From Aeromicrobium sp. Leaf245 (lineage in GTDB: Bacteria > Actinomycetota > Actinomycetes > Propionibacteriales > Nocardioidaceae), in assembly GCF_942548115.1 (NCBI RefSeq), contig NZ_OW824151.1, forward strand, positions 2,294,001 to 2,358,000: DNA of 64,000 nucleotides, written 5' to 3'. The translations under genes were made by a program, and so were the position numbers. The notes beneath the pieces were generated by a model. That model had not been told where the DNA came from and ran no database searches. It was given only the letters and a program-made list of their open reading frames with translations. Shown piece after piece: positions 17,345-27,669 of this stretch; position 1 is the first letter of the stretch; each line of letters opens with the position of its first letter.

Positions 17345-18424
17345 TCAGCTGATGCCGGCGTCCGTGCAGAGCTCCGCGAAGTCGTTCGCGCAGAGGTCGT
17401 CCTTCGTGACGCCGCCGTCGTCGACGACGTCCTTCACGTTGTCCTTCGTGATGGACTGAGGCGTGAGGAGGATCGACGGGACCTCGCGGCCACCCTCGCT
17501 GTCCTCCGTCGTGCCGTTCGTCTCGGCCTTCTCGCCCTTGGCCAGCGCGATGGCGGCCTTGGCGAGCTCGCCCGCCTCCTGCTTGGCCGACTTGTAGACC
17601 GACATGCACTGCTCACCCTTGAGGATGTTCTGCAGGCCCTCGACCGTGGCGTCCTGGCCGGTGACCGGGACGTCGCCCGCCTTGCCGTTCTTCTGCAGGA
17701 TCGAGATGACCGAACCGGCCAGACCGTCGTTGGCCGCGTAGACGCCCTGGACGTCGCCGTCGACCTTCGTGTAGAGCTGCTCGAAGATCGTCACGGCCTG
17801 CTCGTTGTCCCAGTCCGGGACGGCCTGCTCGCCGACGTTCTTGTACGACGTGGTCTTGTCGAGCACGCTGTGCGCGCCCTTCGAGAACAGCGTCGCGTTG
17901 TTGTCGGTGGGCGAGCCGTTGAGGTAGATGACGTTGGCGTCCTCGTCGCCGAGGCACGTGGCGAGGCCCTCGCCCTGCAGCTCGCCGACCTTGGTGTTGT
18001 CGAACGAGACGTAGTAGTCGGCCGAGCCACCGAGGGTCAGACGGTCGTAGTCGATCGTCTTGACGCCCTGCTGCGCGGCCTTCTCCTGGATCGAGGCTCC
18101 GGAGTCGGAGTCGAGGTTGACGATCGCGAGGACGGTCACGCCGTCGGCGATCATGCCGTCGGCGATGGTGGCCATCTTGTCGGCGTCACCCTCGGCGTTC
18201 TGGATCTCGTACTCCACGCCGGCGTCCTTGAACGCCGCCTCCAGCGCAGGACGGTCGGCGCTCTCCCAGCGGACCGACGACTTCGTGTCGGGCAGGATCA
18301 CCCCGATCTTCCCCGCGTCGTCGGAGCTGTCTCCGCCGTCGTTCCCCGAGTCGCTGCCACAGGCGCTGAGCATGAGCGTGGCACCCATGAGGCCGGCAAG
18401 CACCAGATTGCGCGTTCGCTTCAT
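17345..18424 (-). CDS. xylF: xylose-binding lipoprotein XylF
   Basis: A 359-residue periplasmic-binding-protein-like lipoprotein. The ATG at 18424 is chosen because AAGGAGG lies 9 nt upstream; it gives the signal MKRTRNLVLAGLMGATLMLSAC with the lipidated Cys22, followed by an Asp/Ser/Gly linker. The type 1 sugar-binding fold shows KIGVILPDTKSSVRWES, NLDSDSGASIQEKAAQQGV, TIDYDRLTLGGSADYYVSFDN and GVYAANDGLAGSVI, which closely follow XylF. It captures D-xylose outside the membrane and delivers it to XylGH. Confidence 0.9.
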   Translation of the reverse strand: MKRTRNLVLAGLMGATLMLSACGSDSGNDGGDSSDDAGKIGVILPDTKSSVRWESADRPALEAAFKDAGVEYEIQNAEGDADKMATIADGMIADGVTVLAIVNLDSDSGASIQEKAAQQGVKTIDYDRLTLGGSADYYVSFDNTKVGELQGEGLATCLGDEDANVIYLNGSPTDNNATLFSKGAHSVLDKTTSYKNVGEQAVPDWDNEQAVTIFEQLYTKVDGDVQGVYAANDGLAGSVISILQKNGKAGDVPVTGQDATVEGLQNILKGEQCMSVYKSAKQEAGELAKAAIALAKGEKAETNGTTEDSEGGREVPSILLTPQSITKDNVKDVVDDGGVTKDDLCANDFAELCTDAGIS

Positions 18425-18505
18425 ACGAACCGCCTCCTTGTTGGTCTCTGGCGACACGGGAACGACATAAAGCCGTCACCGGGACGCAATTGTTGTTTGC
18501 GTGAA

Positions 18506-18575
18506 CCTATCGCGTGATGGGGGTCACGTCCAGCACCTGGCGACAATTTCGTGTCGCGAACAACGAATCGGGACG
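18506..18575 (-). promoter_or_regulatory. xylF upstream region: candidate promoter and operator
   Basis: On the minus strand TGGACG, 17 bp, TAGGTT form a weak -35/-10 pair inside 18509-18540. Just upstream, the minus strand carries TTCGTTGTTCG-CGACAC-GAA, which has outer arms TTCGT/ACGAA and shares TTGTTCG followed by GACAC with the xylB operator (there with one base fewer). A shared ROK regulator is suggested but not shown. Confidence 0.35.
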
Positions 18576-18603
18576 AAGGTCCCCTGCCACCGTCCCCGCA
18601 CAG

Positions 18604-18635
18604 CGAGACGCCGCCCCCGAGGGGACGGCGTCTCG
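18604..18635 (-). terminator. terminator of acnA
   Basis: CGAGACGCCGCCCC (18604-18617), a 3-nt loop and GGGGACGGCGTCTCG (18621-18635) form a 14-bp stem with one bulged or mismatched base, starting about 19 nt after the acnA stop on the minus strand. It is GC-rich with no T-tract, as is usual in such genomes. Confidence 0.6.
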
Positions 18636-18653
18636 TGGGTCGGGCGGTCGGGC

Positions 18654-21428
<2,775 letters not shown>

Positions 21429-21547
21429 GAGTGTCTCCTTCGCGTCGTGTTCCATCCTGCCGACCACACGGCGCGCTCGCCATGTCAGGTGGGCCTAAGT
21501 CGATCCGGAGTGGGAGTGCGACGGGCGGCCCGGCGGTCGGATAAGTC

Positions 21548-21576
21548 TCTTGATGTCAAGATACATGATGTCAAGA
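21548..21576 (-). promoter_or_regulatory. two tandem 14-bp palindromes upstream of acnA
   Basis: TCTTGATGTCAAGA (21548-21561) has perfect TCTTGA/TCAAGA arms; 15 bp on, ACATGATGTCAAGA (21563-21576) repeats 11 of 14 bases. Read on the minus strand each copy contains TTGACA, so the sites may overlap the acnA -35. The arms are typical of MarR-family operators. From memory, TamR of Streptomyces, a MarR protein, controls aconitase through a similar palindrome; that match should be checked. Confidence 0.55.
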
Positions 21577-21605
21577 GGAAATCGAGCGAACCCCGCTCGG
21601 ATGGT

Positions 21606-22352
21606 TCAGAGCAGGCCCGGCCAGCGCCAGATCAGCGGCCACACGAAGGACAGGTGAGCGGCGCAGACGGCCAGCACGCCGGCGAGTCCGACCAGGTCGA
21701 GCACCACGAGCGCACGTCGACGAGGGTCGGAGGTGACGGCGTCGGCGCCCACGGCCCTGACGACCTCGGTGCCGGCCACCCGGTCGAGGACGCCTCGACG
21801 CAGTCCCACCAGGAGCGGCACGAGCAGCAGCAGGACCGCGACGTAGGCGGCGGCACCGACGTGCCACGCCTCGGGCGTGAACCGGCGCAACACGGTCGGC
21901 AGCCCGATCGGGATCGCGGCGACCGCCAGGTCCAGCAGGAGTGCTGCGGTCAGGCCGCGCAGGAGGCCGCGGGGCGCACCGGTGGGCCGTGCGGTCCCGG
22001 GGCGGACCACGAGCAGTCCTTCGCGGTGCTTGCCGATGCTGTGCCCCCGCACGCCCTGGCGCCAGCCGTTGTTCCAGACGAGGAAGAGCTCCCCCGCCAC
22101 CAGCCCGCCGAGGAGCAGGTCGTCGGACCGCCCGACGGTCCAGAGGTCGGGATCGGCCGCACCGCCGAGCAGCCTGGCGAGCAGCACGACCGACGCGCCC
22201 GCCGTGAACGCCACGCAGAACAGCAGGGCGTCCTGCGCGAGGGCCGAGCGCCGCAGGTCCGCGACCGACCGGTGCTCGGACCCGTCCTGACGGTCGTCCC
22301 CGAGGGCGTCGCCGTCGGGCGCGTGGGGCTCGTGGGTGTCCGGCCCGCTCAT
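21606..22352 (-). CDS. RDD-family membrane protein
   Basis: A 248-residue protein read from ATG 22352 (MSGPDTHEPHAPDG). No ribosome site marks this start and the frame is open further upstream, so the start is uncertain. A charged N-terminus is followed by hydrophobic segments LLFCVAFTAGASVVLLA, GGLVAGELFLVW, AALLLDLAVAAIPIGLP, AAAYVAVLLLLVPLLVGL and VGLAGVLAVCAAHLSFVW. The loop GHSIGKHREGLLVV is the RDD-domain signature (usually GxSxGKxxxGL). The role of such proteins is generally unknown. It lies upstream of acnA on the same strand, separated by the palindromes, so it is probably a separate unit. Confidence 0.65.
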   Translation of the reverse strand: MSGPDTHEPHAPDGDALGDDRQDGSEHRSVADLRRSALAQDALLFCVAFTAGASVVLLARLLGGAADPDLWTVGRSDDLLLGGLVAGELFLVWNNGWRQGVRGHSIGKHREGLLVVRPGTARPTGAPRGLLRGLTAALLLDLAVAAIPIGLPTVLRRFTPEAWHVGAAAYVAVLLLLVPLLVGLRRGVLDRVAGTEVVRAVGADAVTSDPRRRALVVLDLVGLAGVLAVCAAHLSFVWPLIWRWPGLL

Positions 22353-22552
22353 CGTGGGGCTCGCCCCGGTCGCTCGAACCCACGTCCGGGTCCGAGACGT
22401 GGGCCCGCCGGGGACGCCGCGCACCGCAGACCGAGTGTCATGCGCCCCACCCTGCCCGTGCAGGACCCCGCGCACAAGCAAGCGCGCCGCGGGCCACCCC
22501 GACCGGTCGGTCGAGATGGCCCGCGGAGCTCACCGGACGTCGTGGACCGACC

Positions 22553-23425
22553 TCACGGCACCTGGATGGCGATGTCGCCCACGGAGCGGGGGAAGTTGCC
22601 CACGCGGGTGGCGGCGCCGCTCTGCAGCTCGATCTCGTAGAGGACCGAGGAGGTGTTCGAGCGCGCAGGACGCAGGACGGCGAAGCCGACGTTGTCGACC
22701 GCCACGCCGTCGTCCAGCACGGTCACGATGTCGAAGCCGGCCACGCCGACGGCGTTGGTGCCCAGCGGGCCGGCCAGCGCGAGGGTGCCCGCGTTCGCCG
22801 GGACCTGGACCGCCAGCTGGTCGAGCGACGTGTCGATGTCGTAGAGGAACGTGCCGGTCTTCGCGCTCGTGTCGTTGTTCGTGTACGCGACGGCGGTGAC
22901 GCCCTGGGCGGCACCGTCGCCGTAGGAGAGCGGCGTGTCGACGGCGGTGGTCGGCGTCGGCTGGTTCACGTCGTGGCGCAGGTTCTGGCCCGTGTCGCTC
23001 ACGATGCGCAGGCGATCGGCCGCCGGGTTGAAGTCGACGCCGAAGTCGCGGCCCTCGAGGGCCACGCTGAGCTGTGAGACCTTGACCGCCTGGCCGTTGC
23101 CCGAGTTCACGGTGTAGATGCCGCCGGCGTTGCCCACGCCGTAGTAGCGGCCGTTCTGGACCCGGAAGTCGATGCCGACCAGTCGCTCGTCCTCGCCGGT
23201 CAGGCCCTTCACGGGACCGAGGGTGGTGAGGCGGGAGGGCTGGTCGAGGTTCAGCCGGTGCAGCACCTTGCCGTCGCCGGCGAGGCCGAGGGCCTTGCCC
23301 GACGGCTCCACCACGGCGGCGTCGGCGGAGACGACGAGGCCGGCGGTGGCGACGAGCGCGACGGCGGCAGCAGCAGCGGCAGCGGCGCGGCGGCGGGAGC
23401 GGGGCTGGACGTGGGACGTTCTCAT
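22553..23425 (-). CDS. secreted DUF4394 protein
   Basis: A 290-residue exported protein from ATG 23425, chosen because AGGAGGA lies 8 nt upstream. The signal peptide is RSRRRAAAAAAAAVALVATAGLVVSADA. The remainder is the DUF4394 beta-propeller-like repeat: ALEGRDFGVDFNPAADRLRIVSD, GQNLRHDVN, DTPLSYGDGAAQGVTAVAYTNND, TGTFLYDIDTSLDQLAVQ and GFDIV. The family is of unknown function, found in secreted proteins of soil bacteria. A 22-bp perfect palindrome lies 19 nt before the start codon, so the gene may be under its own repressor. Confidence 0.75.
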   Translation of the reverse strand: MRTSHVQPRSRRRAAAAAAAAVALVATAGLVVSADAAVVEPSGKALGLAGDGKVLHRLNLDQPSRLTTLGPVKGLTGEDERLVGIDFRVQNGRYYGVGNAGGIYTVNSGNGQAVKVSQLSVALEGRDFGVDFNPAADRLRIVSDTGQNLRHDVNQPTPTTAVDTPLSYGDGAAQGVTAVAYTNNDTSAKTGTFLYDIDTSLDQLAVQVPANAGTLALAGPLGTNAVGVAGFDIVTVLDDGVAVDNVGFAVLRPARSNTSSVLYEIELQSGAATRVGNFPRSVGDIAIQVP

Positions 23426-23436
23426 GGCGATCCTCC

Positions 23437-23465
23437 TGGTCACGTGACCACCGATCGGTGGTCAC
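23437..23465 (-). promoter_or_regulatory. overlapping perfect palindromes upstream of DUF4394 gene
   Basis: Two perfect palindromes interlock: TGGTCACGTGACCA (23437-23450) and a 22-bp one at 23444-23465 with half-site GTGACCACCGA. They sit just before the AGGAGGA ribosome site of the DUF4394 gene and 33 nt after the stop of the upstream methyltransferase gene. Symmetry without spacer suits a dimeric repressor such as TetR type; alternatively the RNA form (9-bp stem, GATC loop) may end the upstream transcript. Confidence 0.5.
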
Positions 23466-23497
23466 CAGGGGTTACGCCGGTCGGGTGCGCCGCGTTC

Positions 23498-24712
23498 TCA
23501 GTCGACGTCGGGAATCCGGTCGAGCACCGCGACGCACTCCACGTGGTGGGTCATGGGGAACAGGGCGAACGCCCGCAGGTCCCCCAGCCGGTAGCCGTGC
23601 TCGGCGAACGTCGCGACGTCACGGGCCAGGGCCGCGGGATCGCACGCCACGTAGACGACGCGACGGGCACCGAGCCGCGCCACGTCGGGAACGGCGCGTC
23701 GGGCCCCGGTCCGTGGCGGGTCGAGGACCACCAGGTCGACGCCCCGACGGAGGTCGGCGTCGTGACGGAGCGCCTGCTCGGTGGTGGCGGAGACCAGGCG
23801 GACCTGGGCGTGCCGGTGCAGCGACCGGCGGGCGTCGCGCGCGGCCTGGGTGTCGGCCTCCACGCTGACCACCGTGCCCTGGGGCCCCACGCGGTCGGCG
23901 AGGAACGCGGTGAACAGCCCGACCCCGGCGTAGAGGTCGGCGACCCGATCCCCGGGTCGGGCCTCGGCGGCCTCGAGGACGGCGTCGACCAGGGTGCGCG
24001 CTGCTTCCGGGTGCACCTGCCAGAAGCCGGAGCCGGTCACGGTGAAGTCGTGGCCCTCGACGCGCTCGGTGAGCCGCGTGCGACCTGCGCGCCGCGTGCC
24101 GTCGGTGCCTGCGACTCCGTCGACGTGGAGGTCCTTGGGCACCGTCGCGTCGGTGACGAGGAGCTGCTGGTCCGTGGAGGAGACGATCGCCTCGACCTGG
24201 GGGGCGTCCCAGCGGTGCGACAGGACGTCGGGCAGGCCGGGGTGGGCGATCGGACAGTGCCCGACCGGGACGACCTCGTGGGAGCGGTGGCGGCGCAGTC
24301 CTGCGCGTCCGTCGGGGGTGGTCGACCACGTCACGCGGGTGCGCCAGCCGAGGGAGGGACCGACGGCCTCGACCCGCACCTCCCGCTCGATGCCGGCGAG
24401 GCGCTGCAGCTGCTCGGACACGACCGACCCGAGCAGCCGCAGCTGGGCCTCGGGGGCGACGTGCTGGAAGTCGCAGCCTCCGCAGACCCCCGCGAGGTCG
24501 CACGGCGGGGCCACCCGGTCGGGGGACGCCTCGAGCACCTCCACGGCGTCGGCGCGCAGGTACCGCTTGGTGCGGTCGGTGACGCGAATGCTGACCCGCT
24601 CCCCCGGCAGCGCGTGCCTCACGAACACGACCTGCCCGTCCAGCCGCGCCACGCAGGAGCCCCCGTGGGCGACGGGCCCCACCTCGACCACGGGAAGAGC
24701 CTCGGACGTCAC
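23498..24712 (-). CDS. TRAM-domain class I RNA 5-methyluridine methyltransferase (TrmA/RlmD family)
   Basis: A 404-residue protein. An N-terminal TRAM OB-fold (VVEVGPVAHGGSCVARLDGQVVFVRHALPGERVSIRV) is followed by the Fe-S cluster block CDLAGVCGGCDFQH, a central domain, the SAM motif DRVADLYAGVGLFTAFLADRVG, VVLDPPRTGARR and the catalytic Cys in VYVACDPAALARD. It should methylate C5 of a uridine in 23S rRNA or tRNA. The GTG start overlaps the TGA of a 31-codon micro-ORF (GTGA), and the usual ribosome site is eroded to GGGACA, so translation probably relies on coupling. Confidence 0.88.
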   Translation of the reverse strand: MTSEALPVVEVGPVAHGGSCVARLDGQVVFVRHALPGERVSIRVTDRTKRYLRADAVEVLEASPDRVAPPCDLAGVCGGCDFQHVAPEAQLRLLGSVVSEQLQRLAGIEREVRVEAVGPSLGWRTRVTWSTTPDGRAGLRRHRSHEVVPVGHCPIAHPGLPDVLSHRWDAPQVEAIVSSTDQQLLVTDATVPKDLHVDGVAGTDGTRRAGRTRLTERVEGHDFTVTGSGFWQVHPEAARTLVDAVLEAAEARPGDRVADLYAGVGLFTAFLADRVGPQGTVVSVEADTQAARDARRSLHRHAQVRLVSATTEQALRHDADLRRGVDLVVLDPPRTGARRAVPDVARLGARRVVYVACDPAALARDVATFAEHGYRLGDLRAFALFPMTHHVECVAVLDRIPDVD

Positions 24713-24804
24713 GCGAGAACTGTCCCACGGGGTCCGGAGCCCACCGAAGTCGCACCGTGGGCGACGGGCCCCACCTCGACCACGGGAAGACCCTCGGACG
24801 TCAC
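24709..24804 (-). CDS. micro-ORF 2 (31 aa), copy of methyltransferase N-terminus
   Basis: Starts at GTG 24804 with a good ribosome site GGAGGT (24813-24818) 8 nt upstream, and ends in TGA overlapping the methyltransferase GTG. Its first 17 residues VTSEGLPVVEVGPVAHG differ by one residue from the methyltransferase start VTSEALPVVEVGPVAHG; the rest (ATSVGSGPRGTVLA) is unrelated. It may be a leader that feeds ribosomes into the methyltransferase, or a decaying duplication. No protein function is claimed. Confidence 0.5.
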   Translation of the reverse strand: MTSEGLPVVEVGPVAHGATSVGSGPRGTVLA

Positions 24805-24893
24805 GCGAACCCACCTCCCCGGGGCTCGGAGCACACCGAACCAGCACCGTGGGCGACGGGCCCCACCTGGACGATCGGGAGGACCGCGCTCAT
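24801..24893 (-). CDS. micro-ORF 1 (30 aa), second copy of methyltransferase N-terminus
   Basis: Starts at ATG 24893 overlapping the permease stop (ATGA) and ends in TGA overlapping the micro-ORF 2 start (GTGA). It begins MSAVLPIVQVGPVAHG, similar to the methyltransferase start, and its tail GSVCSEPRGGGFA resembles the tail of micro-ORF 2. No clear ribosome site; translation would depend on coupling to the permease. Whether it is made is unknown. Confidence 0.4.
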   Translation of the reverse strand: MSAVLPIVQVGPVAHGAGSVCSEPRGGGFA

Positions 24894-26917
24894 GCGGGTC
24901 CGTCCGGGCCGGGCCGGTCCCCGATGCCGCGGCGCACGTCGCCGGGTGCGCTGCCGATGGTGCTGCGGGGGTCGACGCGGGAGGCGGAGCTCAGCTGGTA
25001 CGGGACGCTGGTCACCATGACGCCGGGCATGAAGAGCAGGCGTCCCTTGAGGCGCAGCGCGGTCTGGTTGTGCAGCAGCTGCTCCCACCAGTGCCCGACG
25101 ACGTACTCGGGGATGTAGACGCTGACGATGTCGCGGGGGCTCGCCCGGCGCACCTCCTTGACGTACTTGACCACGGGGCGCACGAGCTCGCGGTAGGGCG
25201 ACGACACGACGGTGAGCGGGACGGGGATCTGCAGGTCGTCCCACCGCTGGCGCAGCACCTGGGTGTCGTGCGGGTCGAGCTCCACGTAGAGACCCTCGAG
25301 GCTGCTCGGCCGCGCCACTCGGGCGTAGGCGATGGCCCGCAGGGTCGGCTTGTGGAGCCGGCCCACGAGGACGACGGCGTGGACGCGCGAGGGAAGGGCG
25401 ACGTCGGTCTCGTCGATCTCGAGCTCCGCGTTGACCCGCTGGTAGTGCCGGTTGATGCCCACCATGAGGAAGAAGACGATGGTCATGGCGAGGATCGCGA
25501 TCCAGGCTCCGGCGAGGAACTTGGTGATGAGGACGATCACGAGCACGGTGGCCGTCATGGCCAGGCCGAACCCGTTGACGAGCCGCGAGCGCTTCATCCG
25601 GCGCCGTTCGGCGGGGTCCGTCTCGGCGGCGAGGTGCCGGGTCCAGTGCCGGATCATGCCCAGCTGGCTGAGGTTGAACGAGACGAAGACGCCCACGATG
25701 TAGAGCTGGATGAGCTTCGTGACCTCGGCGTCGAAGGCGACGATCAGCGCGATCGCGGCGACGGCGAGCAGGACGATGCCGTTGCTGAAGGCCAGCCGGT
25801 CCCCGCGGGTGTCGAGCTGGCGCGGCAGGTGTCCGTCGCGCGCGAGGATGGAACCGAGGACGGGGAAGCCGTTGAAGGCGGTGTTCGCCGCCAGCACGAG
25901 GATGATGCCGGTGCAGGCGATCGTGAAGTAGAACAGTGGCGCCGCGTCGCTGTAGAGCGCCTTGGCGAGCTGCGCGATGACGGTGTCCTGCTCGAAGCCG
26001 TCACCCACCGGTCGGCCGTCGAGCAGCAGCTGGCGGGCCGGGTCCTCGACGTAGCGGATGTGCATGGCGTCGGCCAGCACGATGATGCTCATGAGCATCG
26101 TGATCGAGATGGTGCCGAGCAGCAGCAGCGTGGTGGCGGCGTTGGCGCTCTTGGGCTTGCGGAAGGCGGGCACGCCGTTGCTGATCGCCTCCACGCCGGT
26201 GAGGGCGGCGCATCCGGACGAGAACGCCCGGGCGAGCAGGAACGCCATGGCCAGGCCGGTGAGCGCGGAGTCGTAGGGCGCCTCGGCGGCGATCTCGTAC
26301 CGGGCGCTCTCGGCCTGGGGCAGGTCACCCAGGAGGTAGCGGACCAGTCCCCAGCAGGCCATCAGGGCGATCGCCAGCATGAACAGGTACGTCGGCACGG
26401 CGAACGCGCGGCCGGACTCCTTGGCGCCGCGCAGGTTGAGCGTCATGAGCAGGAGGACGAGCGCCGACGCGGCCAGGGCCTCGTGGCCGACGAGCCACGG
26501 CACCGCGGACGTCGCATTCTGCACCCCCGAGGAGATCGAGACCGCGACGGTGAGCACGTAGTCGACGAGCAGCGCGCTGGCCACCGTGACGCCCGACTTG
26601 GGCCCCAGGTTCGTGGTGGCGACCTCGTAGTCACCTCCACCGCTGGGGTAGGCGCGCACGTTCTGGCGGTAGGACGCGACGACGGTGAGCATCACGACGA
26701 CGACGGCGAGGCCGATCTTCCAGTTGAACGCGTAGGCCGTGATGCCGCCCATCGACAGGGTCAGGAAGATCTCGTCGGGCGCGTACGCCACCGACGACAG
26801 GGCGTCGCTGGCGAAGACGGGCAGCGCGATGCGCTTCGGCAGCAGCGTCTCCCCGAGCTGGGTGCTGCGAAGCTTGCGTCCGACGAGCGTCCGCTTGACG
26901 GACTCGACCATGCCCAC
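24890..26917 (-). CDS. APC-superfamily permease, KimA-like potassium transporter
   Basis: A 675-residue protein with about 12 hydrophobic segments and a soluble C-terminal domain of roughly 160 residues beginning RVHAVVLVGRLHKPTLRAIAYAR, the layout of KimA (YdaO) of Bacillus subtilis, a c-di-AMP-controlled K+ transporter. The core motifs PVFASDALSSVAYAPDE and YPSGGGDYEVATTNLGP are typical of this group. The neighbouring divergent genes encode two TrkA-type K+ gating proteins, which supports a potassium role. The GTG at 26917 is favoured because TACGAT lies 8 nt upstream (leaderless); an ATG at 26911 is the alternative. Substrate is inferred. Confidence 0.75.
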   Translation of the reverse strand: MGMVESVKRTLVGRKLRSTQLGETLLPKRIALPVFASDALSSVAYAPDEIFLTLSMGGITAYAFNWKIGLAVVVVMLTVVASYRQNVRAYPSGGGDYEVATTNLGPKSGVTVASALLVDYVLTVAVSISSGVQNATSAVPWLVGHEALAASALVLLLMTLNLRGAKESGRAFAVPTYLFMLAIALMACWGLVRYLLGDLPQAESARYEIAAEAPYDSALTGLAMAFLLARAFSSGCAALTGVEAISNGVPAFRKPKSANAATTLLLLGTISITMLMSIIVLADAMHIRYVEDPARQLLLDGRPVGDGFEQDTVIAQLAKALYSDAAPLFYFTIACTGIILVLAANTAFNGFPVLGSILARDGHLPRQLDTRGDRLAFSNGIVLLAVAAIALIVAFDAEVTKLIQLYIVGVFVSFNLSQLGMIRHWTRHLAAETDPAERRRMKRSRLVNGFGLAMTATVLVIVLITKFLAGAWIAILAMTIVFFLMVGINRHYQRVNAELEIDETDVALPSRVHAVVLVGRLHKPTLRAIAYARVARPSSLEGLYVELDPHDTQVLRQRWDDLQIPVPLTVVSSPYRELVRPVVKYVKEVRRASPRDIVSVYIPEYVVGHWWEQLLHNQTALRLKGRLLFMPGVMVTSVPYQLSSASRVDPRSTIGSAPGDVRRGIGDRPGPDGPA

Positions 26918-26925
26918 GAGCGACG

Positions 26926-26931
26926 ATCGTA
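26926..26931 (-). promoter_or_regulatory. -10 box of KimA-like gene, leaderless
   Basis: TACGAT on the minus strand followed by CGTCGCTC and the GTG at 26917. It is 64 bp from the divergent trkA -10 box, so the two promoters share one short control region. Confidence 0.5.
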
Positions 26932-26994
26932 GACCTGTCGGGATCGCTGCGCCGGTCGCCCTGGATGCGGGCTCCGGGCCGGTCCCGACGGGTG

Positions 26995-27000
26995 TAGCGT
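26995..27000 (+). promoter_or_regulatory. -10 box of first trkA gene, leaderless
   Basis: TAGCGT, then CGCCTC and the GTG at 27007; no ribosome site. Confidence 0.55.
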
Positions 27001-27006
27001 CGCCTC

Positions 27007-27669
27007 GTGCACATCGTCATCATGGGCTGCGGACGCGTCGGCTCGACGCTGACGCGCAGCCTCGAGGAGCGCGGCCACTCCACGGCCGTCATCGACTCCA
27101 ACCCCGACGCCTTCCGCCGCCTGGGGCCGGACTTCACCGGCACCACCGTGACCGGCATGGGCTTCGACCGCGAGGTCCTGCGTGCGGCCGGCATCGAGCA
27201 CGCCGACGGCTTCGCCGCGGTCTCGAGCGGCGACAACTCCAACATCATCTCGGCACGGGTCGCGCGTGAGCAGTTCGGCGTCGACAACGTCGTGGCCCGC
27301 ATCTACGACCCGGGCCGCGCCGAGGTGTACGAGCGCCTCGGCGTCCCCACGGTCGCCACGGTGCCGTGGGCGGCCGACCAGGTCCTGCGTCGGCTCGTCC
27401 CGGCGGGGTCGGAGCCCGCGTGGCGCGACCCGTCCGGCCAGCTGCGACTCGACACCCTCTACGCCCCGTTCCCGTGGATCGGTCACGAGGTCTCGAGCCT
27501 CGAGGACGCCGCGGGAGTCCGCGTGGCCTACCTGACGCGCCTCGGGTCCGGCCTGGTCGCGAGCGGACGCACGGTGCTGCAGGAGGGCGACCTGCTCGCC
27601 GTCTTCATGCGTGAGGGCGACGCCGACCAGGCCCACCGCGTGCTCGAGTCCGGACCTGAGGAGGCCTGA
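27007..27669 (+). CDS. TrkA-family potassium uptake protein (CeoB/CeoC type), first of pair
   Basis: A 220-residue cytosolic RCK protein. The N-terminal Rossmann motif is HIVIMGCGRVGSTL (GxGxxG), followed by IDSNPDAF for NAD(H) ribose binding, and a TrkA_C domain begins near residue 140 (LYAPFPWIGHEVSSLE). It should sense nucleotide and gate a K+ transporter. It is coupled to a second TrkA gene by a TGATG overlap, like ceoB-ceoC of mycobacteria. Its unusual C-terminal portion is longer than in many RCK proteins but intact. Confidence 0.9.
   Translation: MHIVIMGCGRVGSTLTRSLEERGHSTAVIDSNPDAFRRLGPDFTGTTVTGMGFDREVLRAAGIEHADGFAAVSSGDNSNIISARVAREQFGVDNVVARIYDPGRAEVYERLGVPTVATVPWAADQVLRRLVPAGSEPAWRDPSGQLRLDTLYAPFPWIGHEVSSLEDAAGVRVAYLTRLGSGLVASGRTVLQEGDLLAVFMREGDADQAHRVLESGPEEA

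Larger units (their letters stand above)
24662..24893 (-). repeat. three tandem copies of the methyltransferase 5' end
   Basis: The first 50 or so bases of the methyltransferase gene are present three times in tandem, with starts at 24712, 24804 and 24893 (steps of 92 and 89 bp). All three copies share GTGGGGCCCGTCGCCCACGG. The two upstream copies also share a roughly 40-bp tail with TTCGGTG-GCTCCG and end in GCGTGA. The step is not a multiple of three, so the copies are in different frames and each ends in its own stop. Confidence 0.85.

Noticed and set aside
24890-26917. Generic amino-acid permease
   Set aside because: The C-terminal soluble domain, the KimA-type core motifs and the neighbouring TrkA genes point to potassium; amino-acid transport is not excluded but less likely.
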